From: Chromobotia macracanthus
Lineage: Eukaryota > Chordata > Actinopteri > Cypriniformes > Botiidae
Assembly: GCA_036877525.1 (NCBI GenBank)
Contig: JAZGTH010000073.1
Span: 1,178,001 to 1,242,000 of the forward strand
Direction: 5' to 3'
Length of the DNA stretch: 64,000 nt
Shown here: positions 13,161-25,507 of the stretch, one piece after another
How positions within the stretch are numbered: the stretch's first letter is position 1
How the letters are laid out: every line of letters begins with the position of its first letter
Notes under the pieces: generated by a model
What the model saw: only the letters and a program-made list of their open reading frames with translations
Told to the model about the DNA's origin: nothing
Database searches by the model: none
Made by a program: the position numbers and the translations under genes

Positions 13161-13930
13161 GGTTTCACAGCTCATGGCAATGGTGCTATGTTTCAACCTC
13201 CAACTCAAACAGCCTAACTGCTAATAATGTTAATGTAAAAGGTTCCTCTCGCCAGCTTTTGGACGGCAGCATGTTTTTTTTGCCATGAAGCCTAATGAGG
13301 TATTGCCATTTTTGCTGAAACAGCCTTGAGGATATTCAGAAGTTTTTGGCCCTAGACATCATAGTAATTTATAGTGTTGGATGCAGTCTGGTAGATGTTT
13401 GTGCAGAGTCTGAAGTTCCAGGTTTAATTGGCAACTCTTAAATCCCATTCCGTAAATAACAAGTTAGCAGGTGTCTTATGCTTCAGTTTAATGTCATTGT
13501 GACCCTCAGCAAGACACTTTAGCTTAAATTGAAGAACATATTCAGTCATCATCGTAAATTGTCAGCAATCAGAATAAAGCCATGCGTGTCCCTCAAGAAC
13601 TTCTGTTCCAATTTTTCAATGACATTAGGAGATGCACCAAAAATAGATGTGCATCTTTCACATGGCTTTAAAGGGAAAAAATCCAAAACTATATATAAAA
13701 AGTGAGGAGCACTTTGTAATCATTTTCTCTGGGATACCAGTTGATCACTCAGTGGGCCACAAATTGTACACATTTTGCAGAATATGAGTCAGATATTAGA
13801 CCCCTAAGATTGTTTCTGACATAGTTTAAATTAACAGCTAAACCTGGCCTTAGGGTAATGAGTTATGGCTGTTTTCAGTTAGTTGTGTGACTTCACTTAG
13901 AAGAAGAGATTAAGGTTGTTTACTGGCATG

Positions 13931-13956
13931 GTATATATAGTATATACTATATATAC
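13931..13956. repeat. 26-bp perfect palindrome
   Basis: The bases from 13931 to 13956 read identically on both strands. The arms are TA-rich but interrupted by G/C at fixed positions, so this is not just a TA dinucleotide run. Confidence 0.8.
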
Positions 13957-14381
13957 ATAAAACATGAAGAGCATATCTGATGAGTCAACAGAAATGTCTC
14001 CAGTAGGATGACTGTCGCTGGGTAATAAATGCTAAAATGTCTCTGGCGATTGTGCCAATATGGAGCTGATCAAGAGCTCAGTGGTGTAAGTGGCTTGAAT
14101 AACTTCAGAAAAGATTTTGACAGAGGAATCAATGTAATGCACATCAGAGAGAATCTAGCACAGGTGAAGATCCTTGTCAAAAGGACTCGTGTGAAATGTT
14201 ATTTGTTCAGCCATCCATATATACTCAGGGCTCAAAAAATAAGTGATTCTGCATGATAGCACAGCAAATAGCCATCTATCCAAGCTCCTTTAGTTATCAA
14301 CAGACAGTGCAGTTTGTGCATACTTTTCCAATGTTATTGTAGCTTGTGTAAACACTACAAGTCTGGGTTAAAGATCCAGTG

Positions 14382-14538
14382 TTCCTGTAGCTAAACTGGT
14401 AAAGCGCTGTGCTAACAATGCCAAGGTCATTGGATTCAAACCCAGGAGATGCATGGACTGATTAGCAGTGTATATCCTTTTGCACTGCATGTCTCTTTGA
14501 ATTAAAGTGCCTGCCAGCTGCATAAATGTAATGTAAAT
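14382..14538 (+). mobile_element. tRNA-derived SINE, plus orientation
   Basis: A tRNA-like head carries a polymerase III A box (TAGCTAAACTGG, 14388-14399) and a B box (GGATTCAAACC, 14432-14442). The body ends in GCATAAATGTAATGTAAAT, the tail type seen in cyprinid tRNA SINEs. The head does not fold as an intact tRNA and is diverged, so this is a SINE relic rather than a tRNA gene. Confidence 0.75.
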
Positions 14539-14639
14539 CTCATCTCCATCACAGCAGCCCACAAGACACTCTTCTGTAGAAGCCACTTTTGCTCATAATA
14601 AACCAAGGACATTTAACACTTGTGCATCATGTTTGTCAT

Positions 14640-15010
14640 TTCTAAACCATCATTCTGCATCCCGCCTCTGCCTGGGAATGCAAGGGACAGCTTGCATCAC
14701 TGCAAACCTCATCCAGCATTGAACTGTGCTCCCTAATAAAGCCTAAATTGCCCACCGTGGAGCAGGAGAGTGACTCCAGGCATTCATTAGCTTAATGAAA
14801 ACAGGCCACTCCACTGCAGTCACCCATTGAGCGTCTTCACACTGTATCTGAGGCAGCCATCTGCTCAGAGGCGCCCAGCCAGCTGCAGACTTTTCCTGTC
14901 ATAAACACCCATTGGAGGGGAGGCAAACAGCACACCTCCAGCTTACCCGCCTGAGAGACAATCATGACGAGTTGGCGCAGTGCTGCAGTGTTGCTAAATA
15001 TAATGCCCTG
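14640..15010. other. Candidate conserved noncoding block in intron 2
   Basis: About 370 bp with markedly higher G+C than the surrounding intron. It lacks repeat ends and lacks a spliceable reading frame. Words such as CATTCATTAGCTTAATGAAAA contain homeodomain-like cores. Composition alone makes it an enhancer candidate; conservation could not be tested. Confidence 0.25.
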
Positions 15011-16707
15011 CCCTTACCTCACCTGAAACTGTAAAAATGTATTTGCTTTGTAGCTCTGGACAAATATGTGGTCAGTTTCCTACAGCTGCACCTACAGCCT
15101 AGCTGTGAGGAGCATGTGTGGAGGAGTTTTCAGCCATGTGGTAGGCAGGGTATGTCAACATGTGTTATAGCCAACTGTTTCACTGCAGCCGGCACACATC
15201 AGCTAACCTCTACAAACATTTCAAGGGCAAGTTCTGTTCGCTCAGTGATGTGCTGCTCACTGATGTGAAAACAAACAACAGAGAGTAAACAACCATATCC
15301 CCAAATTACATGAAGTCAGACATACTGTATAGCCAGTTTTCAAAAATTATAGTCAAGAGTAAAAACGTTACATATAGGATGTTTAGCCTGTGTTACAGAC
15401 AGATACAGAAGCCTTGTTGTTTCTTATTTTTATTTAAAAAGTTTTCTGTCTCCTATTTTGATTGGCCAGGTGGTGTCCCAAAAGTTATGATATTTAGTAT
15501 AACAGCACTGGGACTGTGGAGTAAGGAGTACTTTTCGAAAGTCAGAATGTCTGTTTTTTTCTCTCTCTCTGCCTCCAGAATCTTCCATTGTGGGATTTCT
15601 CTGTCCAGTGGACTTGGTCCTGTAAATGAAAAACCCTGATTACAGAACACTTTGACCGAGGATGGGGAATTGCTGTCACATCACTTACATTATCATTATC
15701 GTTTCAGATTATGCATTGCTTAGTGACATGCAATTTTAATTTAACTTTTTTTAACTTAAATGTACTGTACAGGCTAACTGGCACTACCTTTTTGCAGAAG
15801 TATTGCACAAAAGCATTAATACATATTGTTTTATTTTTTGTCACTAGTAAAGATACGAAAAAGTTTTCTTAAACGCACCTCATATCTAAAGAGAATTTTG
15901 AGGGGCTGCTGGATGAGGGGTTTGTGGTAACACATCAGAAAGACTGTGATAAAGTGACACTGTTATGAAAGGAATTTTCTGGACCATTTTATACAAGGAC
16001 ACTTTTACTAAAGATCTGTTGTCAACATGGTCATTATAAAATCTTCACAAGCCTAAGTCTAATTGCAATCTGCATACAGTATGCGTGTATTCCACCAGAC
16101 GCGGGAATCCCTTGAAGATATAGTTGCTAGCAAATGAAGCACAAGCGTGAGAAGGTGAAAAAATGGTGCACACCAAATGTTCTTGATGACCGCTGATCTG
16201 CCATACGTCTGAAATGCTAGTTGCTTCCCCAAGGCAATTCCTGGATAGCTCATCATCTGGGTTGCATTACTTCGATCCCCATTGGAAATAAACTCATTAT
16301 GTTACGCCTCATTCACACATGGACTTCTGGATCGTCCTGAAGATCCCTTTTGGCATTTGGTACATGTTATATCTCTAAAAGCAGTGAAGCCCGACCGCTG
16401 ACCCCAAACATCAATTAGACACATGAGTGACTGCAGTTCCCTGCAGAAACAGGTGTAGACGTGTGTAAAGTTTTTTGACAAATCGCTTTTGACAAACTTC
16501 ACGCAAACCTTAATTGAAGACTGCCACAGATTTAATTTCTGAACCAAAAAGAGAATTTCATTCTCTAGCTGTAACTGGTTTTGTTCATGATGAGAAAAAC
16601 AAACTTATTTCGAATGTTTTTATTGACTGTGAGTTAACTGAGGCGGCTGTCTAGGAAACCGGCCGTGCAAGAGACCGACCGTATTGCCTTTTTCTCTTCT
16701 ATTACAG

Positions 16708-16824
16708 TTTAATTTTGTTGGGAAGCTGCTGGGGCCCAGGGGCAATTCCATGAAAAGATTACAAGAGGAAACAGGAGCAAAGATGTCCATCCTTGGCAAG
16801 GGTTCGATGAGAGACAAGGGCAAG
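16708..16824 (+). CDS. khdrbs2: khdrbs2 exon 3: KH domain core with GPRG loop
   Basis: This 117-bp exon encodes exactly 39 codons (about residues 74-112), from FNFVGKLLGPRGNSMKRL to SILGKGSMRDKGK. FVGKLLGPRG contains the KH GxxG loop (GPRG, about residues 82-85), which contacts the RNA backbone. The following helix, KRLQEETGAKMSILG, is the core of the KH fold. Both junctions fall between codons. The acceptor is ATTACAG and the donor AAG|GTGAGA. Met replaces the Leu I recall in the usual GNSLKRL, and DKGKEEE replaces DKAKEEE; both are conservative and leave the binding loop intact. GAKMSILGKGS supports KHDRBS2 over KHDRBS3, which I recall as TKMSILGKGS with a different preceding residue. An open frame continues past the donor, but it is intronic. 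Confidence 0.97.
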
Positions 16825-19800
16825 GTGAGATCACCACCAATACTTCATCTTTTTTGTATTCTCCTGTGCACTGTATACATTAATCAGTATAAACATATTC
16901 TAATGACCAAAATAAGCTTGCATTTTATTAGATTTATTCAACAAAACAACCATTTTAGCCTCAAGAAAAACAAGTGATATTTGAAACTGTACAGTATTTA
17001 TTAGATTGTGTCCACTGAGCAAGTGCAATAGCTTGCATATACTATAAACTGCATTTATTTCAAAGCAGAGTCATTTATTCACCCCCACCAAAGGTTTATC
17101 CCCCTTAAGCCTATAATTTCTGTGAGTCTAATACAGCAGCAGCAGCTGACAGAGCAAAGTGTGAGATGATGCTGGGTCTGAAGATCATTACCTGCAATAT
17201 ATGCTGCTACAAAGAGCAGGGATTATACTATTTTTAGCTTTGCTGCCATTGTACAGACAAACAATTTTAGTAAGAGGTACCACACTGTAAAGAAGCACAT
17301 AATAGGACTAGCTGAATAACAGAGCTACATTTGCATGAAGAAGCAGTTTACTGATTTCATTGTCAATATTTTGCACTGTGAGTGGGTACATGACTCAACA
17401 TCGACTCAAACCAAATTGTGTCATTTGTCTGAAAAACACTTTTTTCTCTCTTTATGCTGATTTAGACACTCAAGTAAAAGTGGTTATCTCAGCAGCTCTA
17501 AGAAGTAGATATGCCAGCTTCTAAATAGTTATGTGTACAGCTGCTTTTTTGTTTTTTGTTTTGTTTTGTTTTGTTTTGTTTTGTTTTTGTTTTGTTTTGT
17601 TTTGTTTTGTTTTGTTTTGTTTTGTTTTGTTTTTGTTTTTTGTTTTTTGTTTTTTGTTTTTTGTTTTGTTTTTTGTTTTGTTTTGTTTTGTTTTGTTTTG
17701 TTTAATCAACAATGAATAGTTGTTGTTAGGGCATGTACGTCTGTCTACAGTCTGTGAAGGAGCTAATCTGTTTTAAACATGTTTGAGATTGAATGCTGGT
17801 GAATGTAATGATTAAAAATGCTGTTTTGTGACTCAGCCAAACAGCTGCCCTAACAGACATGCATATTTACCTAGACAGAAAATCATTCTAAATGTAATAT
17901 TTCTCGGTTTGCTGCTCATGTCTCATAAAAGGCCATATTGAGTTTATTGAATGTAGCACTACTGAATAAAATCAGGAATATGAAACAAATATGCCCATGT
18001 CTTTATATACGCTATCCTGTAGCCCCTGTTCCAGCTTATGAACCTAAATCAGAATCGGAATAATGTGAATGTGTTTAGTATGCATCCTATGGTTTCAAAT
18101 ATCTGTGTGCATGAAAGCTATCTGTTCTTTGTAATTTTTAAAGGGGTACTTTTTTAAACCCTGCAAAATGAATTGTGGTGTCATCAAAAATCTGTTCAAA
18201 TTTATGGCAAAACTCAAACAAGAGTCGGTTGGATTGTTTTAAATCCCAAAGGCAATCATTAATGCAAACATATTCCATTATTGTCACCTTGAACTGGTAC
18301 GGGCTTGTTATACATATTAAATTAAGAGTCTGTCGTGCATGTTTATGGCAATAGATTGATATCTGTGCAGTACCTGATTGTCCTATTGAAGTCTTCAATT
18401 TTTAAATGACTCTGCCTCAAAACATCAGCAAACCAAGGAATATTCTGTTTTAAATCATTCTCTGAGCAGGTGAAGGAATAGCTTGTCTCTGAGAGGACAG
18501 CTAATTGTCAGAATCAGCCTCTCAATATCTCAGAACATTACATTCAACACTGTTCAAACTAACATACCAATACAGGGACACAATTGTTATAGTAGAAATA
18601 CTACAAAAAGAAATTTTGAATTTAAAATTTAATTTCTTTTATTACTCAGTCTGCAGTGGTACTGGATATCTGTCAGGTATATGTGTCACATTTACTTTTT
18701 TTTACTGAGAATAAATGTAAGGAACCCTTCATTTTGTCATATTTGAAGAGGATTGTGTTCTTCTTAGACATACTTACTTGAGTGCCTTTTGAAATGCATC
18801 CTGGGAGATAGACCTGTCTTTTGAAACAATGCAACATTTTCTTCATGGATTGACATGAAAGGAAAGTTAAAGCTTTCAAACTTGAAACAGAACAAATGTC
18901 ATCTGCCACCATTTTTTGGTGTCTCCTGCCTCCTTTTCTATCCATTCATTTTTAAATCAACGCATAGACACTTGCAGACACATACCAACCTACGTGCATG
19001 TATTGGTGTCTGCCCACAAATTTACAGCCTGAATCATCTGCACAATTTGTCAGCGGTAGAACCAAAATATGATTATGCCTCTCAGAAATGTTGTGAAACC
19101 AGAAGTGTCTCCTGACCTTTTGTCCACACAAAGGACGATAGATAAAGTAGCTGGGTCACTTTGATACGACAGAGGCATGGCATCAGTAAGTGTTTATTAA
19201 ATCTGAAGGGGCTACAAGGGGCTGCATTACTGATCGGGCATTGTTGAATGGCCCCTACATCAAAGCTGTCCTGTTTTTAAGTAGAAGCCACAGCCGAAAG
19301 GTAATCAACATAAGACGGTAATGTTGACTGCTGTAATTATAAACCTTCTGAAGTTTCAAGTTTTCTAAAGTGCTACAGACAACCTTCAGCAATCAGGGAG
19401 ATTTGAGAAACTGAATGCCTCTGTAAAACATCCTCTTTTCTGCTCTTCTGAAGGCAAGATTTAATCAGAAAGGTGACGATGTCAATTTACTTCTGACAAA
19501 AGGCCCACAGGCAGCTCTAAGTATAATGATTCATGGTATCTGCGTGCTCATTATATGTGTTACAGATACCATTGTTCACAATTTTCACATGCTTTTATGA
19601 GAACTATTATATAATGTGAAGAAAAATACTTTGTCAAAATATAGCATAAGACCATCATCTAGAAAAGCGCATCTTTCTTAATACCTGAAAGTTGAAATTC
19701 AGCCTCAGTTGGAAATGCACCATAACATGGATATAGAAAACAAATCTATGCAATTTCTTGGTTTATTTAATTGATTAATGATAAATTAGTGCTTGGACAT

Positions 19801-19832
19801 AATTCCTAACTTTATTATATTTTAATGTCCAG
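16825..19832 (+). other. khdrbs2: khdrbs2 intron 3 (3.0 kb)
   Basis: Holds a 159-bp TTTTG-type microsatellite (17545-17703) and otherwise AT-rich sequence with no recognised element. The acceptor before exon 4 is TTTAATGTCCAG. Long frames across the microsatellite (poly-Phe/Leu or Lys/Asn/Gln) are low-complexity artefacts. Confidence 0.9.
17545..17703. repeat. (TTTTG)n / (TTTTTTG)n microsatellite
   Basis: An uninterrupted T/G-only run of about 159 bp made of TTTTG units, with some TTTTTG and TTTTTTG variants. The transcribed strand is a long U-rich tract within intron 3. It is probably length-polymorphic. Confidence 0.95.
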
Positions 19833-19979
19833 GAGGAAGAACTGAGGAAAAGTGGAGAGGCGAAATATGCCCATTTGAGCAACGATCTTCATGTTTTAAT
19901 TGAGGTCTTTGCACCACCTGGAGAGGCTTATTCCCGCATGAGCCATGCCCTGGAGGAGATTAAGAAATTCCTTGTTCCA
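19833..19979 (+). CDS. khdrbs2: khdrbs2 exon 4: distal KH domain and start of QUA2
   Basis: This 147-bp exon encodes 49 codons (about residues 113-161), beginning EEELRKSGEAKYAHLSNDLH, continuing VLIEVFAPPGEAYSRM, and ending SHALEEIKKFLVP. This covers the last KH strand, the C-terminal KH helix and the lead into QUA2. The exon is codon-aligned at both ends, with acceptor TCCAG and donor CCA|GTAAGT (consensus from GT onward). YAHLS and PPGEAYSRMSH are diagnostic for KHDRBS2; KHDRBS3 has YFHLN and PPAEAYARM (recalled). One difference from the human protein as recalled is SND for SDE at the loop before LHVLIEV. No frameshift or stop is present. Confidence 0.97.
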
Positions 19980-22900
19980 GTAAGTTCATATACTTGGATT
20001 CCTCAAGAGAGATAGTGTGCTGGAGGGAAAGATGAGATGAGTACAGCACTAACCAGAACCCCTGCCCAAGCCCCCTGCGTCCCATGCATACATAAATTTC
20101 TTCATGTTTACTGCAATGGAAAAAAGAGATTATAGAGTTACGCATATGATTTAATATATATACACTGAGAATCAGCCCAGTTAAATTGGATGTTTGATTT
20201 GAATGCTGAAAGAATGATAGTATCTTTTTTAAATCCAGACTGATTTGTCCCTAGGTTATGAATTCTCCTTAAATGTATTAACATGGTTAAAATGCCTTTT
20301 AATGGCAAACAGCAAAGAAAGACTAAACAATGTCAGAATCATAGTGAAAAGAAAAAGTTAGTCCTGGAGCTCTGACAGATAATGAATGTGTGAACTGAAT
20401 ATAGTCTAGACTGTAAATATTAATGTAGCTGTGTGAGATGTCGATCCTAAGCAGGAAGTGTTCAAAGAGAGATTTTGGCCCTTTGGCCCTGTCCCGCTTT
20501 CACTTCTCCTGCTCTGAGCTTTACAACACAGCTCTCAGCCTCCTGGGTCACATCTTTGCAGCATCCACAGTACTGATCCGGACACATCCTTCATGTTTTA
20601 TTTTAATGCTCACTGCAGAATGGGCGAACCGAACAGATGAGGAGTTTTTCTGCTCTTGATTCTAGGCTGGACTAAAGAAGTGTGCAGTTATTTCTCAAGA
20701 TCCTTGGTGATCTTTGTGTTAAAAGAATCCATGTAAATATATGCAAATTGCATTTGTTTGTTTTATAGAGACATTATGTTACAAATACTTTCAGTTAATC
20801 AGTTTTATGTATTACAGACAGTAGACAATATACACAATAGAGTTTGTTTGGTAATTCAAGACTAGCCTTCTAAAAACAACAACAAAACAGACTCTGCAGC
20901 CTGAACTACTGATAAACCTTTGTTGATGAGGCCTGCAGAACGCCCATTATGTGGATAAGATTATGCAACATTACACATTGCCATAGGCACCAGGAAAGCA
21001 GTGATTCATTCAAAACATCGGCATCTTTAGCAGGTGTGAGTGGGTTTCTCCTCAGCAGCAGTAAAGCTTATTCACTGTAGTCTCATTAGGAAGGAAGCTG
21101 ACTAGATTTTAAAGGAAGTCTTATTCATATACCATTAATAAAGAGAGGCTGTTGAGACTCATACCGCATTCTGTTTATCGTTGCCTCTGTTTTTTAGCTT
21201 TGTGTTTTTAACACTGAAGACCAGCTTTAGCTTTCAGTCTTGAATCTGTAAACCAGATCAGGCTAGTTGCCATACTTTTTATTCCATTGAACATAGGAAA
21301 GATATATTTTTGAAAATTTTGAAAGAAATGAGCAGGTGCATTTCTTAATGTCTTGATTACAGTGAAGCTGCATTGAACACACTATTTCAAGAAATTCATT
21401 GAACACACACAGTAATTATACTCTTTTTAACAACATGCTCCAATAGCAGGGTATGTTGATATGTGCTGTCAGTAGAACCTGCCATTAAAATGCTTAATAA
21501 AGGCTTTTCAGTCAATTGAAATGGAAAAACAGTAAAGCGTTTTTTGTACTTGCTCAGTAACCATGATAAAATTATGACTTAAATTTTGATCTGGAAATTT
21601 TTTTAATTCACATTTAGGTTAGGTTTTGAACTAAGGCTTTAAAACCAACATACATTTTAAATGCCTTTTCTACAAGACAATTGTATACATTGTATACATT
21701 TGTAGAATTGGATTTTTGACTCCAGATTTCTGTTTGCTGGAATAAAGCTTTTATGACAACCCCCATATGTGGCAACTAGCAGGTAGTGTTCTCCCCTTTC
21801 TTGAATTATAACAATATATTAAAATTGTAATGTAAATCTAAACACATACTTGTATGTGTGTATATTTTCATGATTCACAATAACATCATTCTTATTATTT
21901 TCCAGTCTGTCTGGCTGGAGACAATTTGAACTGGTGTTTATAATACTCCCTGTTTACATTCTGATTCAATGCATTACTACTGGAATTTTAATCCGATTCA
22001 AAACATGAGACACTGAATAATTAATCCATCAGGATGCTTATTATATCTGATCAGTATAAAATAACTTTCTGTCTGTCCATTTGTTGCCACCATTTATCAA
22101 TTAAAGGAAAAGAGTGCAATGAGACTGTGTAGGAGCACGACACAAGCTGCCCTGCCAGCAGGCATAACCTCACTAGAACTGATGCTGCATCTCAGATGTC
22201 TAGAGGGTATCTAGAGCTACCTAGCTAGTGCTTACTTAAGTAACTTTCTTGGTTTTGGCAATGTGTGCAATGAAAATGAAAGACAATCTAGTTGTTTGTC
22301 TGAGAGATTATAGCTGTAAAAATCAATCTCCACAAAGAGAAATATGTCGGTATGAACTACAGTATTAGTAGTTTTCCTCACTTTCTCCTCAAGTAAAAAG
22401 TATTTTCACTCACTTTAGGTTTTATTTAAAATCTCACTGCTTTTTCCACCAGCTGCCCATTTTCATCTTGAACTGACTCCAGGTTCTTCCTTTCTCAGCT
22501 TTCAGAACACACCAATCAGCCCAGTGTCTAAGCTCTTCCTATCAACATTCCTAACACCAGGTCTTAGAATTCTTTGGAGATAATCTCTGCGGTTGCTCAG
22601 AATCACCCCCATGTGTCCTTATTAATATTGTTAATAATTATTCACCCACTATTAGTATGTGTCCTTAGTTGATGTCTTTTAATGTAGTTTTTAATAAAAA
22701 GTGATTTTTTTAATAAATTACCATTTTTTGAACACAAGAATAACTGGAACATTTTTTAAACATTTTCCATGTCAACATTTAAAATTGCATGCACTGTGTA
22801 CTTTACCATAAACAAGCAGACGCCTTCATGCAGAAAGCTTAATGAAGAAAATAAAGATACAATAAAGTATTGGGCATCCATAGAATCAGCTCCAAATCCC

Positions 22901-23836
22901 AACAATGCAATCTTTATTGATTTTTGACTATATCTGTATGAAAAAGCCACTCTCCTCTAACTGCCATGTCTGAAATTTGCCTGTACACAGTAGCTGTGCC
23001 AAACAGGAAGGGAAATAAGTGGCTGGTGGAAATGAGGCTCCGTTTATCTGCCTGTGGCAGTGACATGATAATAAAATAAGCGCTATCCATTCTGTAATCG
23101 GCCTTGTGATTCAGGGCCCTGTCATGTTCAATCAAAAGAGAGAGGTACTTTTTAAATGCTGAAAGTGGAATTATTCTTTCACAACAATGCACTGATAGCT
23201 GATGTCAAACAAAGTTAATAAGCCGCTGCGCTCTATTTTTCTCCTACCTCTATCGTTACTCTTACTCCAAAAGAGAGATGTGTGTGCATCACACACAGTG
23301 TGTTGAGGATGCATTATGTGGTGGCTTTTGTCAATATGCATGCAAAATCGCACCTTCCCCTTCAGAGCTGATAAACCAACTAAAACAGGTTTCATTTTTT
23401 TATCCTTGATTTTTTTTCTTGATTTAAAGTCAGCAAAACTTTCAGGCAATCTATTTAAGGCTCCCTGCCAACATTCTGGTGGTCTGGCAATGCGTTTATA
23501 GCTCAGTTGCTTTGATGCTGGTGTCTGCAAGAGAATTATCCAACTGGATAATTTATTTTTGGCAGTGATTGAAGAGGCATATTCATATAAGATGCATACA
23601 CAACACCTTCAGGTTGGTTAGTTCCTGTAACTCAACTGATAGCACATGTCCCTAATATCAGCAAGGTCACGGGTTCAAAAGCAGTGACACAAAAGGTATA
23701 GCTTCAGTGCTGTGTTGATGTAAATAAGTGTCTGTCAAGTAAATAAATGTAGATGTCTAGGAGTGGGTCTGTAATTGAATAAATGTTGAATAAATACATT
23801 TTTTGATGTAAAGCCTTCTGTTTTAACCTTTTACAG
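19980..23836 (+). other. khdrbs2: khdrbs2 intron 4 (3.9 kb)
   Basis: AT-rich intron with a diverged tRNA-derived SINE at 23622-23751, just before the acceptor (CTTTTACAG) of exon 5. I see no other repeat family with definable ends and no supported exon. Confidence 0.9.
23622..23751 (+). mobile_element. Diverged tRNA-derived SINE, plus orientation
   Basis: Contains GTAACTCAACTG (decayed A box) and GGTTCAAAAGC (B box, 23672-23682), with CAAGGTCACG between them as in the copy at 14382. It ends in AAATAAATGTAG. Older than the copy at 14382, judging by the number of changes in both boxes. It ends about 85 bp before exon 5. Confidence 0.65.
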
Positions 23837-23964
23837 GATTATAATGATGAGATAAGACAGGAGCAGCTACGTGAGCTCTCCTACTTAAATGGCTCAGATG
23901 ACCCAAGCAGAGGAAGATCTGTTCGGGGACGCGGTTTACGTCTGGCCTCTGCAGTCTCCACTCG
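23837..23964 (+). CDS. khdrbs2: khdrbs2 exon 5: QUA2 and first RG-rich segment
   Basis: This 128-bp exon encodes 42 codons (about residues 162-203) plus two bases of a split Arg codon. It starts DYNDEIRQEQLRELSYLNG, the conserved QUA2 continuation found in KHDRBS2, then switches to SDDPSRGRSVRGRGLRL and a short Ser/Ala stretch. The RG dipeptides start the arginine/glycine-rich linker, which in this family is a target for arginine methylation and protein contacts. The acceptor is TTTTACAG. The donor CTCG|GTACAG is weaker than the others in this gene, so this junction may depend on enhancers. The split codon CG|A is restored with exon 6 to give TRGRGG. Confidence 0.96.
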
Positions 23965-24074
23965 GTACAGTATACCTCACCACCCCTAAACACAACCATA
24001 GAAATCTTTACTATATTAAGTAAAAATCTAAACTTGAAGTAATAGTATTCTAATTCCAGTTGTGTACTTTATGT

Positions 24075-24370
24075 CAGTATTTCTTAACCAGGGTGTGAGG
24101 ACCCACTAGGGGGCCTCAACAAACTTCCAGAGGGGTCTCAAGATGACTTTAATATGACTTAACACAAAACAGACAAACCGTGCAAAAATAAGCTAAAACA
24201 ACTTAAATTTAAGTGTTTGGCTATTTTTAATAATGAATATACATGTTTCTAGTTAAGCCAAGCTCTAGAATATTTTATTGGGTAGAAATTGTGAGTGTGG
24301 GGGGAGGGGCCTTTAACTATTGTTGTGGACAATGGAGAGACCTTTATGTCAAAATGGTTGAGAACTACTG
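24075..24370. mobile_element. Non-autonomous hAT-like element with 8-bp target-site duplication
   Basis: The left end CAGTATTTCTTAACC and right end GGTTGAGAACTACTG are imperfect terminal inverted repeats beginning and ending CAG/CTG, as in hAT elements. The flanks are CTTTATGT (24067-24074) and CTCTATGC (24371-24378), an 8-bp duplication with two mismatches. The 296-bp interior carries no transposase frame, so it is a MITE. Confidence 0.8.
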
Positions 24371-24402
24371 CTCTATGCTGAAAATGAAGCCATAAGTGAA
24401 GA

Positions 24403-24434
24403 CAATTTTCATTTTTGGGTGTACTATCTCTTTA
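24403..24434. mobile_element. Fragment of TTAA-type MITE
   Basis: TTTCATTTTTGGGTGTACTA followed by TCTCTTTAAA matches the right end of the copy at 60991-61268 with few changes. Only this end is present. Confidence 0.5.
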
Positions 24435-25507
24435 AATCAAACCTGTTACCTCTAACAACAAGCCCAATTCTCACTACTAAACATCTGTGCACTTCTGAAT
24501 CTTGAAAGGGCACAGGGGACCTGTGTTACTTATCAGGTTAGCAGGTGAAGGTTTAATTGTTCACATCAAAAGCATAACTTAAATATGCAAGCATACATTA
24601 TTTAACCTATGTTCTCCCTCTTTAATGTTTATTTCATAAATTCCATACTTGTTCGGGCTTGTCTAAACCGCTGTAGATCCCTGTAGCATTCCCTCACAAC
24701 AGCGACAGCTTGCACTACTATCTAGTAATAATAGATTCAAACTCTGATCTGGTCGCTTGCCATTGCTTGTGGATAAAGCTATAAAGCACCACCTCCCCTT
24801 AATGTACTCCTTGTGGTGCCCTGAGAAGTCATTACAGCAAATCAGCATGGAGAAACAACACTGATGAGGACATTAGTCTCTGTAGTATCTTTAAATATGG
24901 ATGTATGGATGGATGGATTGTAGATCTCTACTGACCGAAACATCTGCCATTCACAGACGCTGCCAGCTCCATCTGCCGTTTTGCAGCAGCAATCAGGTCA
25001 GAAATTAGACCAGAAACAGACAACCTCACCCCTGCGTTCTACCAGAAAGGTGTAGGGATACATTTTGTCTATTGTCCTAAAAGGAACACCAGCACATGGC
25101 AGCAAAACAAATGCAGGCTTCAAGATACAGGACTTTCAAAGGTCTCAAGGACTAAATGCAGTAACTCAGCAGAGAGCCGTCCCTCATCAGACTTAATGCC
25201 AGAGTATCATGTTCTAAGGATAAGGATGATTTTTAAAGGCTATAACAATGTGTTTCACTGTAGTGGTAGAATGTGCAACCAGAGCAGGACAAATCTGAGA
25301 AAGATGAAGATTGAAATATCTTTGAAAACACTGTGTGACTGGTATTATGGTTTACGGGGCTTTAATGACTAATGACTTCACAACAAATGCTATGTTGTTA
25401 AATGTAAATGGAATTGTGCTGCACCAAATGTATATACTGTTGCCACTGCATAAAGCTATTAGTTGGCTAGGTACATTCAATTATAGATATGTATGATTTC
25501 ACAGAAG

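Larger units (their letters stand above)
6877..16707 (+). other. khdrbs2: khdrbs2 intron 2 (9.8 kb)
   Basis: This is the longest intron fully inside the window and has no supported coding exon. It carries a UUUAA-type tandem repeat at 8278, a degenerate TTAA-type MITE at 8968, a MITE with inverted ends at 9632, a short (TG)n at 10543, a 26-bp perfect palindrome at 13931, a tRNA-derived SINE at 14382, and two blocks of more balanced composition (12940-13160 and 14640-15010) that could be conserved regulatory DNA. The acceptor before exon 3 is ATTACAG, preceded by a TTTTTCTCTTCT pyrimidine tract. The rest is unremarkable AT-rich intron. Confidence 0.9.

Noticed and set aside
14382..14460. Possible tRNA gene
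   Set aside because: A and B boxes are present, but the cloverleaf is not complete and a SINE tail follows. The same applies to 23622 and 54841.
17521..17719. Overlapping low-complexity frames (poly-Phe/Cys/Leu, Lys/Asn/Gln)
   Set aside because: They are translations of the TTTTG microsatellite.
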